Assembly: GCA_041659085.1 (NCBI GenBank)
Contig: JBAZYZ010000008.1
Coordinates: 1-29,941 of the forward strand
DNA from: JBAZYZ01 sp041659085
Lineage (GTDB): Bacteria; Patescibacteriota; Minisyncoccia; Phycocordibacterales; VMEP01
Reading direction: 5' to 3'
Length of the DNA: 29,941 bases
Shown one piece after another: positions 1 through 7,333 of the stretch; position 1 is the stretch's first letter; the number at the start of each line of letters is the position of its first letter. The position numbers and the translations under genes were made by a program. The notes under the pieces were generated by a model. That model did not search any database. It was not told where the DNA came from and was given only the letters and a program-made list of their open reading frames with translations.

Positions 1-1067
1 AACTGAATATCCGGACCCATCTTTATAGAGATAACCGCGGTAATTCCCTCAAGCACATCTTCACCCGTCAGATTCTCTTCCTTTTCCTTGATTATATTAT
101 TTTTGCGCCCGTAGGTATTTAAAATACGGGTAAGCGCCGTCTTAAAACCGGTTACATGAGTTCCCCCAAATGGATTAGGGATATTGTTGGCATAGGCGTA
201 AATACGTGAAGAGATGTCATCCACGTACTGAAGAGAGACTTCCACGCTTACGTTGTCGTTTTCTTTTTCAATATAAAAAATATTCTTGTGTACGGGCTTG
301 TAGGCCTGGTTGTGAAATTTGACGAGCGAAAGCAGACCTCCTTCGAAATAAAACGACATTGACGGCGCTTCTATCTCAAGTTCGGAGAAGTAAAACACCT
401 TGTCCAAATCCATCTTGCCTTTGTAATCACGCGCGTCAATAACGCGGACCCGCATGCCTTTCACGAGATATGCCTGTCCACGCAGGCGGTTTACCACCGT
501 ACCCCAATCAAATTTTATTTCTTTGAATATCTCCGGGTCCGGCTGGAATAATACAATAGTGCCGTTTTCTTTTGAGCTCTCAAGTTTTTTGACTGCAGCT
601 TTTTTCTTACCGCGGGAGTACTCCTGCGCGTATTTTCCTCCGTCACGGTGAACTTCCACGCGAGCGTATTCAGAGAGGGCATTCACAACCGAAGCGCCAA
701 CACCGTGCAGACCACCGGAGACTTTATATCCTTCCCCGCCGAATTTTCCGCCGGCGTGAAGCGTGGTCATAACCGTCTCAAGAGCGGAAACTTTTGTCTT
801 CTTGTGAATGTCCACCGGGATACCACGGCCGTTGTCAGCCACACGGATTCCGTTTTCAGGAAGCAAAACAACTTCCACTTCATTGGCAAAACCACCCATC
901 GCCTCATCGCGCGAATTGTCAAAAATCTCCCAGATAAGGTGGTGCAGGCCATCCGGTCCGGTTGTGCCTATATACATCCCGGGACGCTTCCTGACAGGTT
1001 CAAGACCCTCCAAAACGGAGATATCTTCGGCACTATAATGATGTCCGTTTCCTTTCTTTTCAGCCAT
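1..1067 (-). CDS. gyrB: DNA gyrase subunit B, N-terminal part (runs off the window edge)
   Basis: Type II topoisomerase subunit that hydrolyses ATP to drive negative supercoiling with GyrA. About 355 residues are visible, from ATG at 1067 to the window edge, so the C-terminal TOPRIM part lies outside. The start MAEKKGNGHHYSAEDI is followed by the classic GyrB segment LEGLEPVRKRPGMYIG, the GHKL ATP-binding residues EIFDNSRDEA and DNGRGIPV, and GGLHGVGASVVNALS. The visible end (TAVISIKMGPDIQ) matches the transducer region just before the usual FEGQTKxKLGN motif. ParE (topoisomerase IV) is the main alternative. The overall pattern favours GyrB, but the discriminating C-terminal region is not present. 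A promoter with a leader of about 41 nt lies upstream. Confidence 0.93.
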   Translation of the reverse strand, partial: MAEKKGNGHHYSAEDISVLEGLEPVRKRPGMYIGTTGPDGLHHLIWEIFDNSRDEAMGGFANEVEVVLLPENGIRVADNGRGIPVDIHKKTKVSALETVMTTLHAGGKFGGEGYKVSGGLHGVGASVVNALSEYARVEVHRDGGKYAQEYSRGKKKAAVKKLESSKENGTIVLFQPDPEIFKEIKFDWGTVVNRLRGQAYLVKGMRVRVIDARDYKGKMDLDKVFYFSELEIEAPSMSFYFEGGLLSLVKFHNQAYKPVHKNIFYIEKENDNVSVEVSLQYVDDISSRIYAYANNIPNPFGGTHVTGFKTALTRILNTYGRKNNIIKEKEENLTGEDVLEGITAVISIKMGPDIQ

Positions 1068-1114
1068 GATTTTTAGGGTGTTTTAAACAAAAAAGCACCT
1101 GTTTTGGTAACTCA

Positions 1115-1143
1115 ATTTTAGCAAAAAACGCCTTAAAATACAA
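1115..1143 (-). promoter_or_regulatory. sigma-70-like promoter of gyrB
   Basis: On the minus strand a -35 box TTGTAT (1138-1143) and a -10 box TAAAAT (1115-1120) are separated by 17 nt. The -10 is preceded by TGC, giving an extended -10. The predicted start near 1108 leaves a leader of about 41 nt before the gyrB ATG at 1067. No strong Shine-Dalgarno is visible. Confidence 0.5.
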
Positions 1144-1153
1144 GCATTTTAGG
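1123..1153 (-). terminator. weak intrinsic terminator after the C39-like gene
   Basis: On the minus strand CCTAAAAT (1146-1153) can pair with ATTTTAAGG (1131-1139), with one bulge, followed by CG and six T (1123-1128). The stem is AT-rich, so this is a weak terminator. It overlaps the gyrB promoter, so termination and initiation may share the same 30 bases. Confidence 0.35.
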
Positions 1154-1169
1154 TAAAAACAGGGGGTGA

Positions 1170-1706
1170 TTAGGGCTTGAGAAATATAGCCATTCTGCGC
1201 CAATCGTGTTTGAAAGCTTTGATATCCACAAATACGTCCTTCCCGTGCTCCAAATAGAGCGACTCCGGGTCATTAAAATAGAAACCCGTGAGTTGCCCAC
1301 GCCTTTCAGGAAACTCAATTCCGTCGTTTTCTTCATACCCCGTAAGGACCACCATATGGAATTTCGTTTGGCCGAGAATGTGTTTGGTTATGGAAACAAT
1401 AACCGGATGTCCCGATTTTAGTTCGTCATGGATTTTTTGGAGTCCCATAATCTCTCCTATTTTCTCGCCCCTCTCGGCTTTTAGGCCGTAGCCTTGCGCA
1501 GCTTTCAAAAGATATTCGTGGAACCACCCGGACTTGCTGTAACCGCCTTCCCTCTGTCCCGTCTCGCACATTTCCAAAAGTGATGGTGTTTTTTTGCGGT
1601 AAAAATCCAGAACCATTTTCAGGCACGCCATGCCGCAAGCCCTCGGCATCCAGTACTGGTCCGCGACGTCCAGAAATTGAGAATAGTACGGAACGTCCAG
1701 TTTCAT
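1170..1706 (-). CDS. peptidase C39-like family protein (cytoplasmic papain-fold)
   Basis: 178 residues from ATG at 1706, which begins one base after the methyltransferase stop. A TTG 15 nt earlier is a less likely start. The protein opens with LDVPYYSQFLDVADQYW, typical of Peptidase_C39_2 proteins. The papain-like catalytic residues are visible: Cys24 in PRACGMACLKM, His117 in FHMVVLTGY, and an Asn-Asp pair (145-146) in FYFNDPES. There is no signal peptide or membrane segment, so it should act in the cytosol. Family members include bacteriocin-leader peptidases and many uncharacterised relatives; the substrate is unknown. It is the last gene of the pheS-pheT-methyltransferase run, which also contains an NlpC/P60 domain inside PheT, so two papain-fold units sit in one gene run. 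Confidence 0.75.
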   Translation of the reverse strand: MKLDVPYYSQFLDVADQYWMPRACGMACLKMVLDFYRKKTPSLLEMCETGQREGGYSKSGWFHEYLLKAAQGYGLKAERGEKIGEIMGLQKIHDELKSGHPVIVSITKHILGQTKFHMVVLTGYEENDGIEFPERRGQLTGFYFNDPESLYLEHGKDVFVDIKAFKHDWRRMAIFLKP

Positions 1707-1707
1707 T

Positions 1708-2505
1708 TTATTTTTGAGCAAGTATTATAATCTCATAAAAATCTTTATGTAGAAATTCAGCGAAAATATCCACATCTTTATTCATTGAAATTTTAGAATA
1801 TTTAATAACCTTAAGTCCGGAATCCTCAAGCCATCTAAAAACACCTTTGTCATCTTTCCAAAAAATAAAATGTTCTGGAACAGGTTTATCTACTTCTATG
1901 GGCAAAGAAAACAAAAAGTATGTTCCTTTTTTAATATTGGACACTAATGACGAAAGATATTCCGTAGGACTATTTGCGTGTTCTATAGAATCTTGGAACA
2001 TGTAAGCGTCATAGTCACCCGGGTATTGCGAGCTGTTTAAATCGTATAATTTAGTTGAGATTTGTTTTGTGTAATCTTTATGCCAAAACCCCAACAAAGC
2101 ATCGGCAAAAACTATTGCTTCCTTGTCGAAATCAAGTAAATCCAGATGGACATTGCTGTTTTTAAAGACATACTCTTTAATGTAATTTTGTGGAACACCA
2201 AAACCAATTTCACAAATATTTACTGGTTTAATCTTGTCTAAAAATTCAATTATCTTCTTTTGTCTTTCTATGTGCCAGCTGCCTGGCAAATAATTATGCA
2301 GGTGCATTGCTAGTCTTAATTCTAAGGAACCATAAATATCATTACCATAGTTATTAATTCCCGTATCCCAAGTAATCCAAGCATTAATGACACCGCTTTT
2401 TGTTAGATTAAGCTTTTGACACAAATATTCAATTTCTTTCTTGTGTTCCCTAGACCCAACAACAGTCGAAGCAAACTCCTCTATTTTATCTGTTTTGAAA
2501 TCCAT
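1708..2505 (-). CDS. class I SAM-dependent methyltransferase-like protein
   Basis: 265 residues, ATG at 2505. The Rossmann-type SAM fold is suggested by motif I (ICEIGFGVPQNY, residues 97-108), an acidic motif II (DLLDFDKEA, 122-130), and a motif IV/post-region (DYDAYMFQDSIEHANSP, 164-180) that resembles D-x-x-x-x-x-D-x-I-E-H of small-molecule or lipid methyltransferases. The first 90 residues are helical and unassigned. The gene starts 15 nt after the pheT stop and is followed immediately by the C39-like gene, so it probably belongs to that transcript. A TATAAC 5 nt before its ATG could provide a separate start. The sequence is clearly AT-richer than pheT and pheS, suggesting later acquisition. 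The substrate cannot be read from sequence. Confidence 0.7.
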   Translation of the reverse strand: MDFKTDKIEEFASTVVGSREHKKEIEYLCQKLNLTKSGVINAWITWDTGINNYGNDIYGSLELRLAMHLHNYLPGSWHIERQKKIIEFLDKIKPVNICEIGFGVPQNYIKEYVFKNSNVHLDLLDFDKEAIVFADALLGFWHKDYTKQISTKLYDLNSSQYPGDYDAYMFQDSIEHANSPTEYLSSLVSNIKKGTYFLFSLPIEVDKPVPEHFIFWKDDKGVFRWLEDSGLKVIKYSKISMNKDVDIFAEFLHKDFYEIIILAQK

Positions 2506-2520
2506 TTTCAGTTATATTAT

Positions 2521-4872
2521 CTATCTTACTTGCCAACTATTTTGGTTATTAAGAGTGTCCGTAACCTTGTTCATGATTTCGTCCAGCTCATCATCGGATA
2601 AAGTTTTTTCAAAGGATTGAAACACCAGATGGAAAGCGTAGGAAATTTTTCCGTCTTTTTCAAACCGGTCGAATAAATCAGTCCGGACGAGCAGGTCTCC
2701 TGCCTCATTTTCAATAATTTTCCTTACCTCATTCTCGCTGGTTCCGCTTGGCACAAACACGGCAATATCGCGGAGGGCGAAAGGATAGGAGGAAACTGTT
2801 TTATGGCTGACCATGGACTGAGACACAAAGACTGGCGCTTCATATTGAGAAGGCTCCGGGAGCGTCTCTATCAATACGTCAAAATCAATCTCGGCTATGC
2901 ATGGCTTGACGCTTGATATCGGGTCGCCAGAGACAGGTACGCCTAATAGCTTTTCTATTTCTGAAACAATACTTTTTACCTCTGGGTCAAAATCGCTCCT
3001 TTTCACACCATCATCAATGGCAAACCCGAATTTTCTGGTCTCGCCACTTTTTGTAAACACGTCTCCAAACTCAAAAATCTTAATTACTTTCTGGCCGAGG
3101 AGTGGAGCATTATGAAGATTGAGATTAAGAGATTCTCTTATTCCACTGGCTAAATTAGCGCGCAGTTTTTCTTTATCGTCCGCCAGGCCTTTTACTATTG
3201 AAATCTCGCCTTTGTCGCCAAACGAGTATGTCATTACTTCAGAGAATCCGTGACCAATCAATATTTCACGGATCTTGTTTTCGTAATACATGCGCTTGGG
3301 AATCAACCCCGTTCGAGAAAGTTTAGGAAGTATTGGAACTAACTTGTCATACCCAAGGATGCGCCCTATCTCCTCCGCAATGTCTTCTTTAATGCGGATA
3401 TCCAAGCGTTCGGACGGGACAGTTACAACAAATCTTTCTTCCCGTAAATTATCGTTCACCCTTCCATATCCGACAGTATCCTTAAACCTCGGAGCATCAT
3501 CCAGTTTTTCAGTAACTACCTTTTTGTACATAGAGGTCGCGTGTGTAACGTTTCCGTCTCCCACGTATATTCCTACATGGTTTATACCGCCTGAGACTTC
3601 TGTTCCTCTTAGAAAATCAATTGAAGAAGTGTACACGGGGTCATGATTATTGTTTGCGAAAACAAGGTCTCCTTTCTTTAGATTCTTTTTTTCAATTCTT
3701 TTTGTATATACATATTGGTCAACACTCATGCGCGGAATGCTGATACCTGAATGCACATACAACCACGAAGTAAACGACGAGCAATCAAACACTGCAGGAG
3801 AATCAAACCTAACACTTGAACCAAGGCGATACGGAGCTCCTACTGCCCTATTGGCCAAAAGCGCTATTTCCTCTTCGGGAACAACCTTTCTCCATTCAAA
3901 ACTCAACCGCTCAAAAACAGATTCAACATCTTCATATTCGTACTCGGTTCCCAAAATATCATTAAGTTCTGAAAGTGAAATACCGACATGGTATGGCGCG
4001 TCTTTTTGGGGATACACATCAACCACCTCGCTTGCCTTTGCGTTACCGCATAATTCTTTAATCAGATTCGCTGTCATATAGAGACCGTCTTCCACCAGGG
4101 AATTGGCGATACCGTTTTCAAAACGCTTGGACGCGTCGGTACGGATACCATACTTTTCAGAAGTTTTACGTATTAGGCCCGGCGCAAAGTTGGCGCTTTC
4201 AAGTATGACACTCGTGGTATCAGGATTTATTCCGCTATATTTTCCTCCTTTTATTCCGGCCAGACCGAGAACTTTTTCATCATCCGCTATCACAAGCGTT
4301 TTATCATCAAGTTTTAGCTCTTTATCATCAAGAGTCGTCAACGCTTCGCCCTCATGGGCAAAACGCGTGCAAAGAGTACCCTTAATGCTCCTTGTATCAT
4401 ACGCATGCATCGGCTTGTTAAGCGCAAACTGAGCGTAATTAGTTATATCAACAATATTATTTATACTCTTCTGTCCTATGGCATTTAACCGTTCTTTTAG
4501 CCATACGGGGCTCTCTCTGACGACTACCCCGTCAATACGCATGCCCATAAACCGTGTGCATGTTTTAGCGTCACCAATGGCGATAACCGGACTCTCAACT
4601 GAAGCGTCGCAAAAATCTTCTCTTTTTTCTGTCCGCTTATCTTCTTTAAACGTGTAACCAAAATCCGCGCACAGTTCCCGCGCCATACCCCGATGCCCCA
4701 GCGCGTCATGCGCGCGATTCGGAAGAACTTTAATGTCGTAAACAGCGTCACTAAGCAAAGAGATAATTTCCTCTACTTCAAACGATTTTTTATTCAGCGT
4801 ATCGGCAACAACCTCATCACCAGGAAGGGTATCAACAATGTAGTCCTGCAGCCATGACTTTAAAAATTTCAT
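2521..4872 (-). CDS. pheT: phenylalanyl-tRNA synthetase beta subunit with inserted NlpC/P60 domain
   Basis: 783 residues, ATG at 4872, one base after the pheS stop. PheT forms the (alpha-beta)2 synthetase that charges tRNA-Phe and provides editing in B3/B4. Domains: short B1 (1-45); B3/B4 editing region (about 100-275, with NIVDITNYAQFALNKPMHAYD and ASKRFENG); B5 (295-330, resuming at 478-515 with VTVPSERLDIRIKEDIAEEIGRILGYDKL); B6/B7 core (520-690); C-terminal FDX-ACB domain (695-775, SYPFALRDIAVFVP). The usual tRNA-binding OB domain (B2) after B1 is absent: KKSFEVEEI runs straight into LPNRAHDALGHRGMAREL. Residues 331-477 are an extra, in-frame NlpC/P60 domain with Cys364 (VFDCSSFTSW), His432 (INHVGIYVGDG) and His444 (VTHATS), replacing the short B5 loop. 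The insertion is described separately. Confidence 0.93.
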   Translation of the reverse strand: MKFLKSWLQDYIVDTLPGDEVVADTLNKKSFEVEEIISLLSDAVYDIKVLPNRAHDALGHRGMARELCADFGYTFKEDKRTEKREDFCDASVESPVIAIGDAKTCTRFMGMRIDGVVVRESPVWLKERLNAIGQKSINNIVDITNYAQFALNKPMHAYDTRSIKGTLCTRFAHEGEALTTLDDKELKLDDKTLVIADDEKVLGLAGIKGGKYSGINPDTTSVILESANFAPGLIRKTSEKYGIRTDASKRFENGIANSLVEDGLYMTANLIKELCGNAKASEVVDVYPQKDAPYHVGISLSELNDILGTEYEYEDVESVFERLSFEWRKVVPEEEIALLANRAVGAPYRLGSSVRFDSPAVFDCSSFTSWLYVHSGISIPRMSVDQYVYTKRIEKKNLKKGDLVFANNNHDPVYTSSIDFLRGTEVSGGINHVGIYVGDGNVTHATSMYKKVVTEKLDDAPRFKDTVGYGRVNDNLREERFVVTVPSERLDIRIKEDIAEEIGRILGYDKLVPILPKLSRTGLIPKRMYYENKIREILIGHGFSEVMTYSFGDKGEISIVKGLADDKEKLRANLASGIRESLNLNLHNAPLLGQKVIKIFEFGDVFTKSGETRKFGFAIDDGVKRSDFDPEVKSIVSEIEKLLGVPVSGDPISSVKPCIAEIDFDVLIETLPEPSQYEAPVFVSQSMVSHKTVSSYPFALRDIAVFVPSGTSENEVRKIIENEAGDLLVRTDLFDRFEKDGKISYAFHLVFQSFEKTLSDDELDEIMNKVTDTLNNQNSWQVR
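3442..3882 (-). other. NlpC/P60 (C40-like) domain embedded in the B5 domain of PheT
   Basis: This segment encodes PheT residues about 331-477. It starts with EEEIALLANRAVGAPYRLG, the usual N-terminal helix and GxPYxxG of NlpC/P60. It continues through FDCSSFTSWLY (Cys364), IPRMSVDQ, LKKGDLVFA, GGINHVGIYVGDG (His432) and THATS (His444). The Cys-His-His set looks complete. Upstream FERLSFEW and downstream FVVTVPSERLDI are the two halves of a normal B5 domain, so the insertion sits in one loop and keeps the frame at both ends. NlpC/P60 enzymes normally cut peptidoglycan peptides outside the membrane, and this one has no export signal. Confidence 0.88.
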
Positions 4873-4873
4873 A

Positions 4874-5656
4874 TTAAAATTGATTAACCACCCTTAAATC
4901 ACCGTTATACAGAAGGCGCACATCATCAATCCCGTATTTAAGCATTGCCATGCGGTCAATGCCGCACCCAAAAGCAAAGCCGCGGTATTCCCGGGGATTA
5001 ACTCCGCCCGCCTCAAGCACACGCGGATGAACCATGCCCGCCCCGCCTATCTCTATCCAACCGGTGCTTTTGCAAACATTGCACGCAATACCTCGTCCTT
5101 TGCATTTGAAACACCTCATATCAAATTCGTTTCCAGGCTCAACAAAAGGAAAGTACGAGGAACGCAACCTTATGACGATGTCGGTTTCAAAAAACTTCGA
5201 GAAAAGCTTCTGCATAACCCCGACCATCATGGAGAGCGAGGCGTCTTTAGCCACGTAAAATCCTTCTATTTGATAAAACTGCGCTTCGTGTGTCGCGTCA
5301 GTAGCTTCATTACGAAAAACTTTTCCCGGACAACCGATCGCGAGCGGAAATCCCCGACCTTCCGCGACGTACTTTTCCATTGTCCGAATCTGCATATTGC
5401 TCGTATGCGTGCGCAAGACATACCCCACTTCTTCGCCATATTTATTACGTCCTTTTTTGTCTTTAATCCAGAAAGTATCCTGCATATCTCTAGCGGGGTG
5501 GTCAGCGGGAACATTTAACGCGTCAAAATTATGCCATTCGTCCTCAAGCTCCGGACCGTCAACCGTATCAAACCCCATCTCTGAGAAAATGTCCGAGATC
5601 CGCGCAACCGCGAGAGTTATGGGATGCAGGTGGCCTTTTTCGGCTAGTTTATCCAT
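4874..5656 (-). CDS. pheS: phenylalanyl-tRNA synthetase alpha subunit, N-terminally short
   Basis: Catalytic subunit of PheRS. 260 residues against about 330 in typical bacteria. The protein begins at MDKLAEKGHLHPIT, the conserved start of the catalytic core, so the N-terminal coiled-coil tRNA-binding arm is missing. An in-frame TAA upstream rules out a hidden extension. Class II signatures are intact: motif 2 FRNEATDATHEAQFYQIEG (114-132) and motif 3 around FAFGCGIDRMAMLKYGIDDVR (228-247). Between VEPGNEFDM and GWIEIGGAGMVHP there is a four-cysteine knuckle, C182-x2-C185-x6-C192-x2-C195, likely zinc-binding. The ATG lies 7 nt after a perfect TATAAT, predicting a leaderless mRNA. Translation then passes directly to pheT. 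Confidence 0.95.
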   Translation of the reverse strand: MDKLAEKGHLHPITLAVARISDIFSEMGFDTVDGPELEDEWHNFDALNVPADHPARDMQDTFWIKDKKGRNKYGEEVGYVLRTHTSNMQIRTMEKYVAEGRGFPLAIGCPGKVFRNEATDATHEAQFYQIEGFYVAKDASLSMMVGVMQKLFSKFFETDIVIRLRSSYFPFVEPGNEFDMRCFKCKGRGIACNVCKSTGWIEIGGAGMVHPRVLEAGGVNPREYRGFAFGCGIDRMAMLKYGIDDVRLLYNGDLRVVNQF

Positions 5657-5663
5657 AAAGCCA

Positions 5664-5692
5664 ATTATACAGAAAAAATGAGATAATTAAAG
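5664..5692 (-). promoter_or_regulatory. promoter of pheS, predicted leaderless
   Basis: Minus-strand TATAAT at 5664-5669 is a perfect -10 box. A weak -35 (CTTTAA or TTTAAT) lies 16-17 nt upstream. The predicted transcription start is 5657 and the pheS ATG begins at 5656, leaving no room for a Shine-Dalgarno. Confidence 0.55.
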
Positions 5693-5705
5693 CGTTTTAG
5701 ATGCT

Positions 5706-7253
5706 TTAATTCTTCCTGAATTTCGGCGTAACCCAAAATCCCAACCGATACTTTCCGCCAAGCATCATGCGGGTCTGGGCTTCAAGTCCGGGGATGGCGC
5801 CAAAAATAGTGATTGTGACCGGAATAAGAACCCATTGGAGAACCATAAAAAACTTCCGTCGTTTTACATTTTTAAATTCTTTCGGCATTTCAGGCAAAAA
5901 CCTCATTGAAAGATATGCGGAGAAAAATAGTCCCGACATGGCGAGAATCATAAGGTCCCGCGTGATAATCGGCAGGTTGTAAGAAAGAATGGTCGCGTTA
6001 AACACGCGCCCACCCAAGACAAGAGGAAGCCATCCCAGTAGAAAGATAAAAATTGGATTGGTGGCAAGTGACCAGAATCCCTCCACCTGTATAAACGCCA
6101 TGTTAATTCTTTTCCGAAGCGGTATTTTTTTATTCTTCATAAAGTTGAAAAGAATATATGGAACATTTTCCACCCCCCAGGTCCAGCGCCTTTGCTGTTT
6201 ATAAATATTTTTTGCGGTTCCCCAGAAAGTCGGAGCCAAATTTGCGTCCATTGAAAGCGGGTAAGACATCGGCACCACGCGATAATTTCCATTATTAGCG
6301 ATAAACAGATTCCAGAATATCCGCGAATCTTCCGACACCATATTATTCTGCCAGTACCCCCCTTCGTAGAGAGATTTAAACGGCACAGCATGGGAAGAGA
6401 ACGTGGCTAAACGCTCCGGACGCTCCTGCTGGATCATCTGCCAAAACGTGCCGGATGACGCCACGACGCGCGACAATGCCGGAGCTTGCCAGATATTGTT
6501 ATTGTAGACCGGCACAGGCTGGTATGAAGCCTTGTAAGGTTCTTCTGTTGTTAAGAAATGCCATGCAAGACAGTTAAAATATTCGGGATACACGACTGTA
6601 TCTATATCAAACGCCGAAACTATGACATCTTCATATTTAATGTTATTAAAGTCCAAAATTTTCCTGCGCGCTTCTTCAGCGGCATAAGAAATGTTTGATC
6701 CCTTACCGGACATCTCGCCGGGAATATTGGCGGGGTGCGTGGTAATCAAAAAGTGACCGAATTCTCCGGCATATTTTCCTTTTACCCCGATCGCGATATC
6801 CTGTGCCGGCGCGCCCGCTTTCGCCTCTGTGGCAATAACAACAGCAAGTTTCTTCCGGTCAATATTGGCGGAAATGAGCGACGCAACGCCCTTCTCCACG
6901 ACATCATAGCTTTCGTCATAAAACGGCAATATGACCATATGCGTAATGTGGTCATATTTCAGGTTCAGAAGGCGGTCGGACCAATTGGCCGACATGTTGT
7001 GCTTCATTCGCTTCCAATTTTCACGCAAGTGTATAGAAAGGTAAACAGTTTTCAAAAACCAATACAAGTCAAAAATTATTATGAAAAATGCCGCCGCAAT
7101 CGGGAAAAAAGCCGAAAGAAATATGGTAAGTAAAATTGTCCCCCACGACAAAGCGCCCGGCATTATCTCAAGCGCCCGGTAGATTTTACGGTCACGACCG
7201 GAAAGCTCGCCCGCCTGTCCGACGTGGAAATATGGAGATTTAATGTAACTCAT
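5706..7253 (-). CDS. membrane-embedded family 2 glycosyltransferase
   Basis: 515 residues from ATG at 7253 (MSYIKSPYF). An in-frame ATG at 7283 would overlap the -35 box of the promoter found here, so the shorter start is preferred. Two membrane segments (about 34-70) precede a cytosolic GT-A domain (about 100-350), followed by four more hydrophobic segments (about 388-500). Catalytic motifs of processive GT2 enzymes are visible: first strand THMVILPFYDE, DxD-like FDIDTVV (216-218), SEDSRIFW (the acidic ED motif, 307-312) and QQRRWTWG (Q-x-x-R-W, 353-359). The arrangement resembles cellulose-synthase-type or large-loop CPR transferases, so it likely builds or extends a surface polysaccharide or glycolipid from a nucleotide sugar. 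Donor and acceptor are unknown. It precedes and is transcribed away from the sortase and adhesin genes. Confidence 0.88.
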   Translation of the reverse strand: MSYIKSPYFHVGQAGELSGRDRKIYRALEIMPGALSWGTILLTIFLSAFFPIAAAFFIIIFDLYWFLKTVYLSIHLRENWKRMKHNMSANWSDRLLNLKYDHITHMVILPFYDESYDVVEKGVASLISANIDRKKLAVVIATEAKAGAPAQDIAIGVKGKYAGEFGHFLITTHPANIPGEMSGKGSNISYAAEEARRKILDFNNIKYEDVIVSAFDIDTVVYPEYFNCLAWHFLTTEEPYKASYQPVPVYNNNIWQAPALSRVVASSGTFWQMIQQERPERLATFSSHAVPFKSLYEGGYWQNNMVSEDSRIFWNLFIANNGNYRVVPMSYPLSMDANLAPTFWGTAKNIYKQQRRWTWGVENVPYILFNFMKNKKIPLRKRINMAFIQVEGFWSLATNPIFIFLLGWLPLVLGGRVFNATILSYNLPIITRDLMILAMSGLFFSAYLSMRFLPEMPKEFKNVKRRKFFMVLQWVLIPVTITIFGAIPGLEAQTRMMLGGKYRLGFWVTPKFRKN

Positions 7254-7259
7254 CTGACT

Positions 7260-7288
7260 TAAATACCATAATAACACGACCATGGCAA
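7260..7288 (-). promoter_or_regulatory. promoter of the glycosyltransferase, predicted leaderless
   Basis: Minus strand: -35 TTGCCA (7283-7288, 5 of 6 to consensus), 17 nt spacer, extended -10 TGG-TATTTA (hexamer 7260-7265). The predicted start is 7253, which is exactly the A of the internal ATG (MSYIKSPYF). This both decides the start codon and predicts a leaderless message. Confidence 0.55.
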
Positions 7289-7297
7289 TAAAATGCC

Positions 7298-7316
7298 TAC
7301 GGCCTCACAGGCCGTA
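7298..7316 (-). terminator. hairpin after the sortase gene
   Basis: Perfect inverted repeat TACGGCCT-CAC-AGGCCGTA, 18 nt beyond the sortase stop on the minus strand, followed there by GGCATTTTATT. The T-tract is interrupted, so it is a moderate intrinsic terminator candidate. Confidence 0.5.
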
Positions 7317-7333
7317 AAACCGTCCCGATTCGC

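Noticed and set aside
3442..3882. PheT insertion as an intein
   Set aside because: The conserved residues are those of NlpC/P60 (FDCSSF, NHVGIYVGDG), with none of the intein splice-block motifs or a C-terminal HN plus C/S/T junction.
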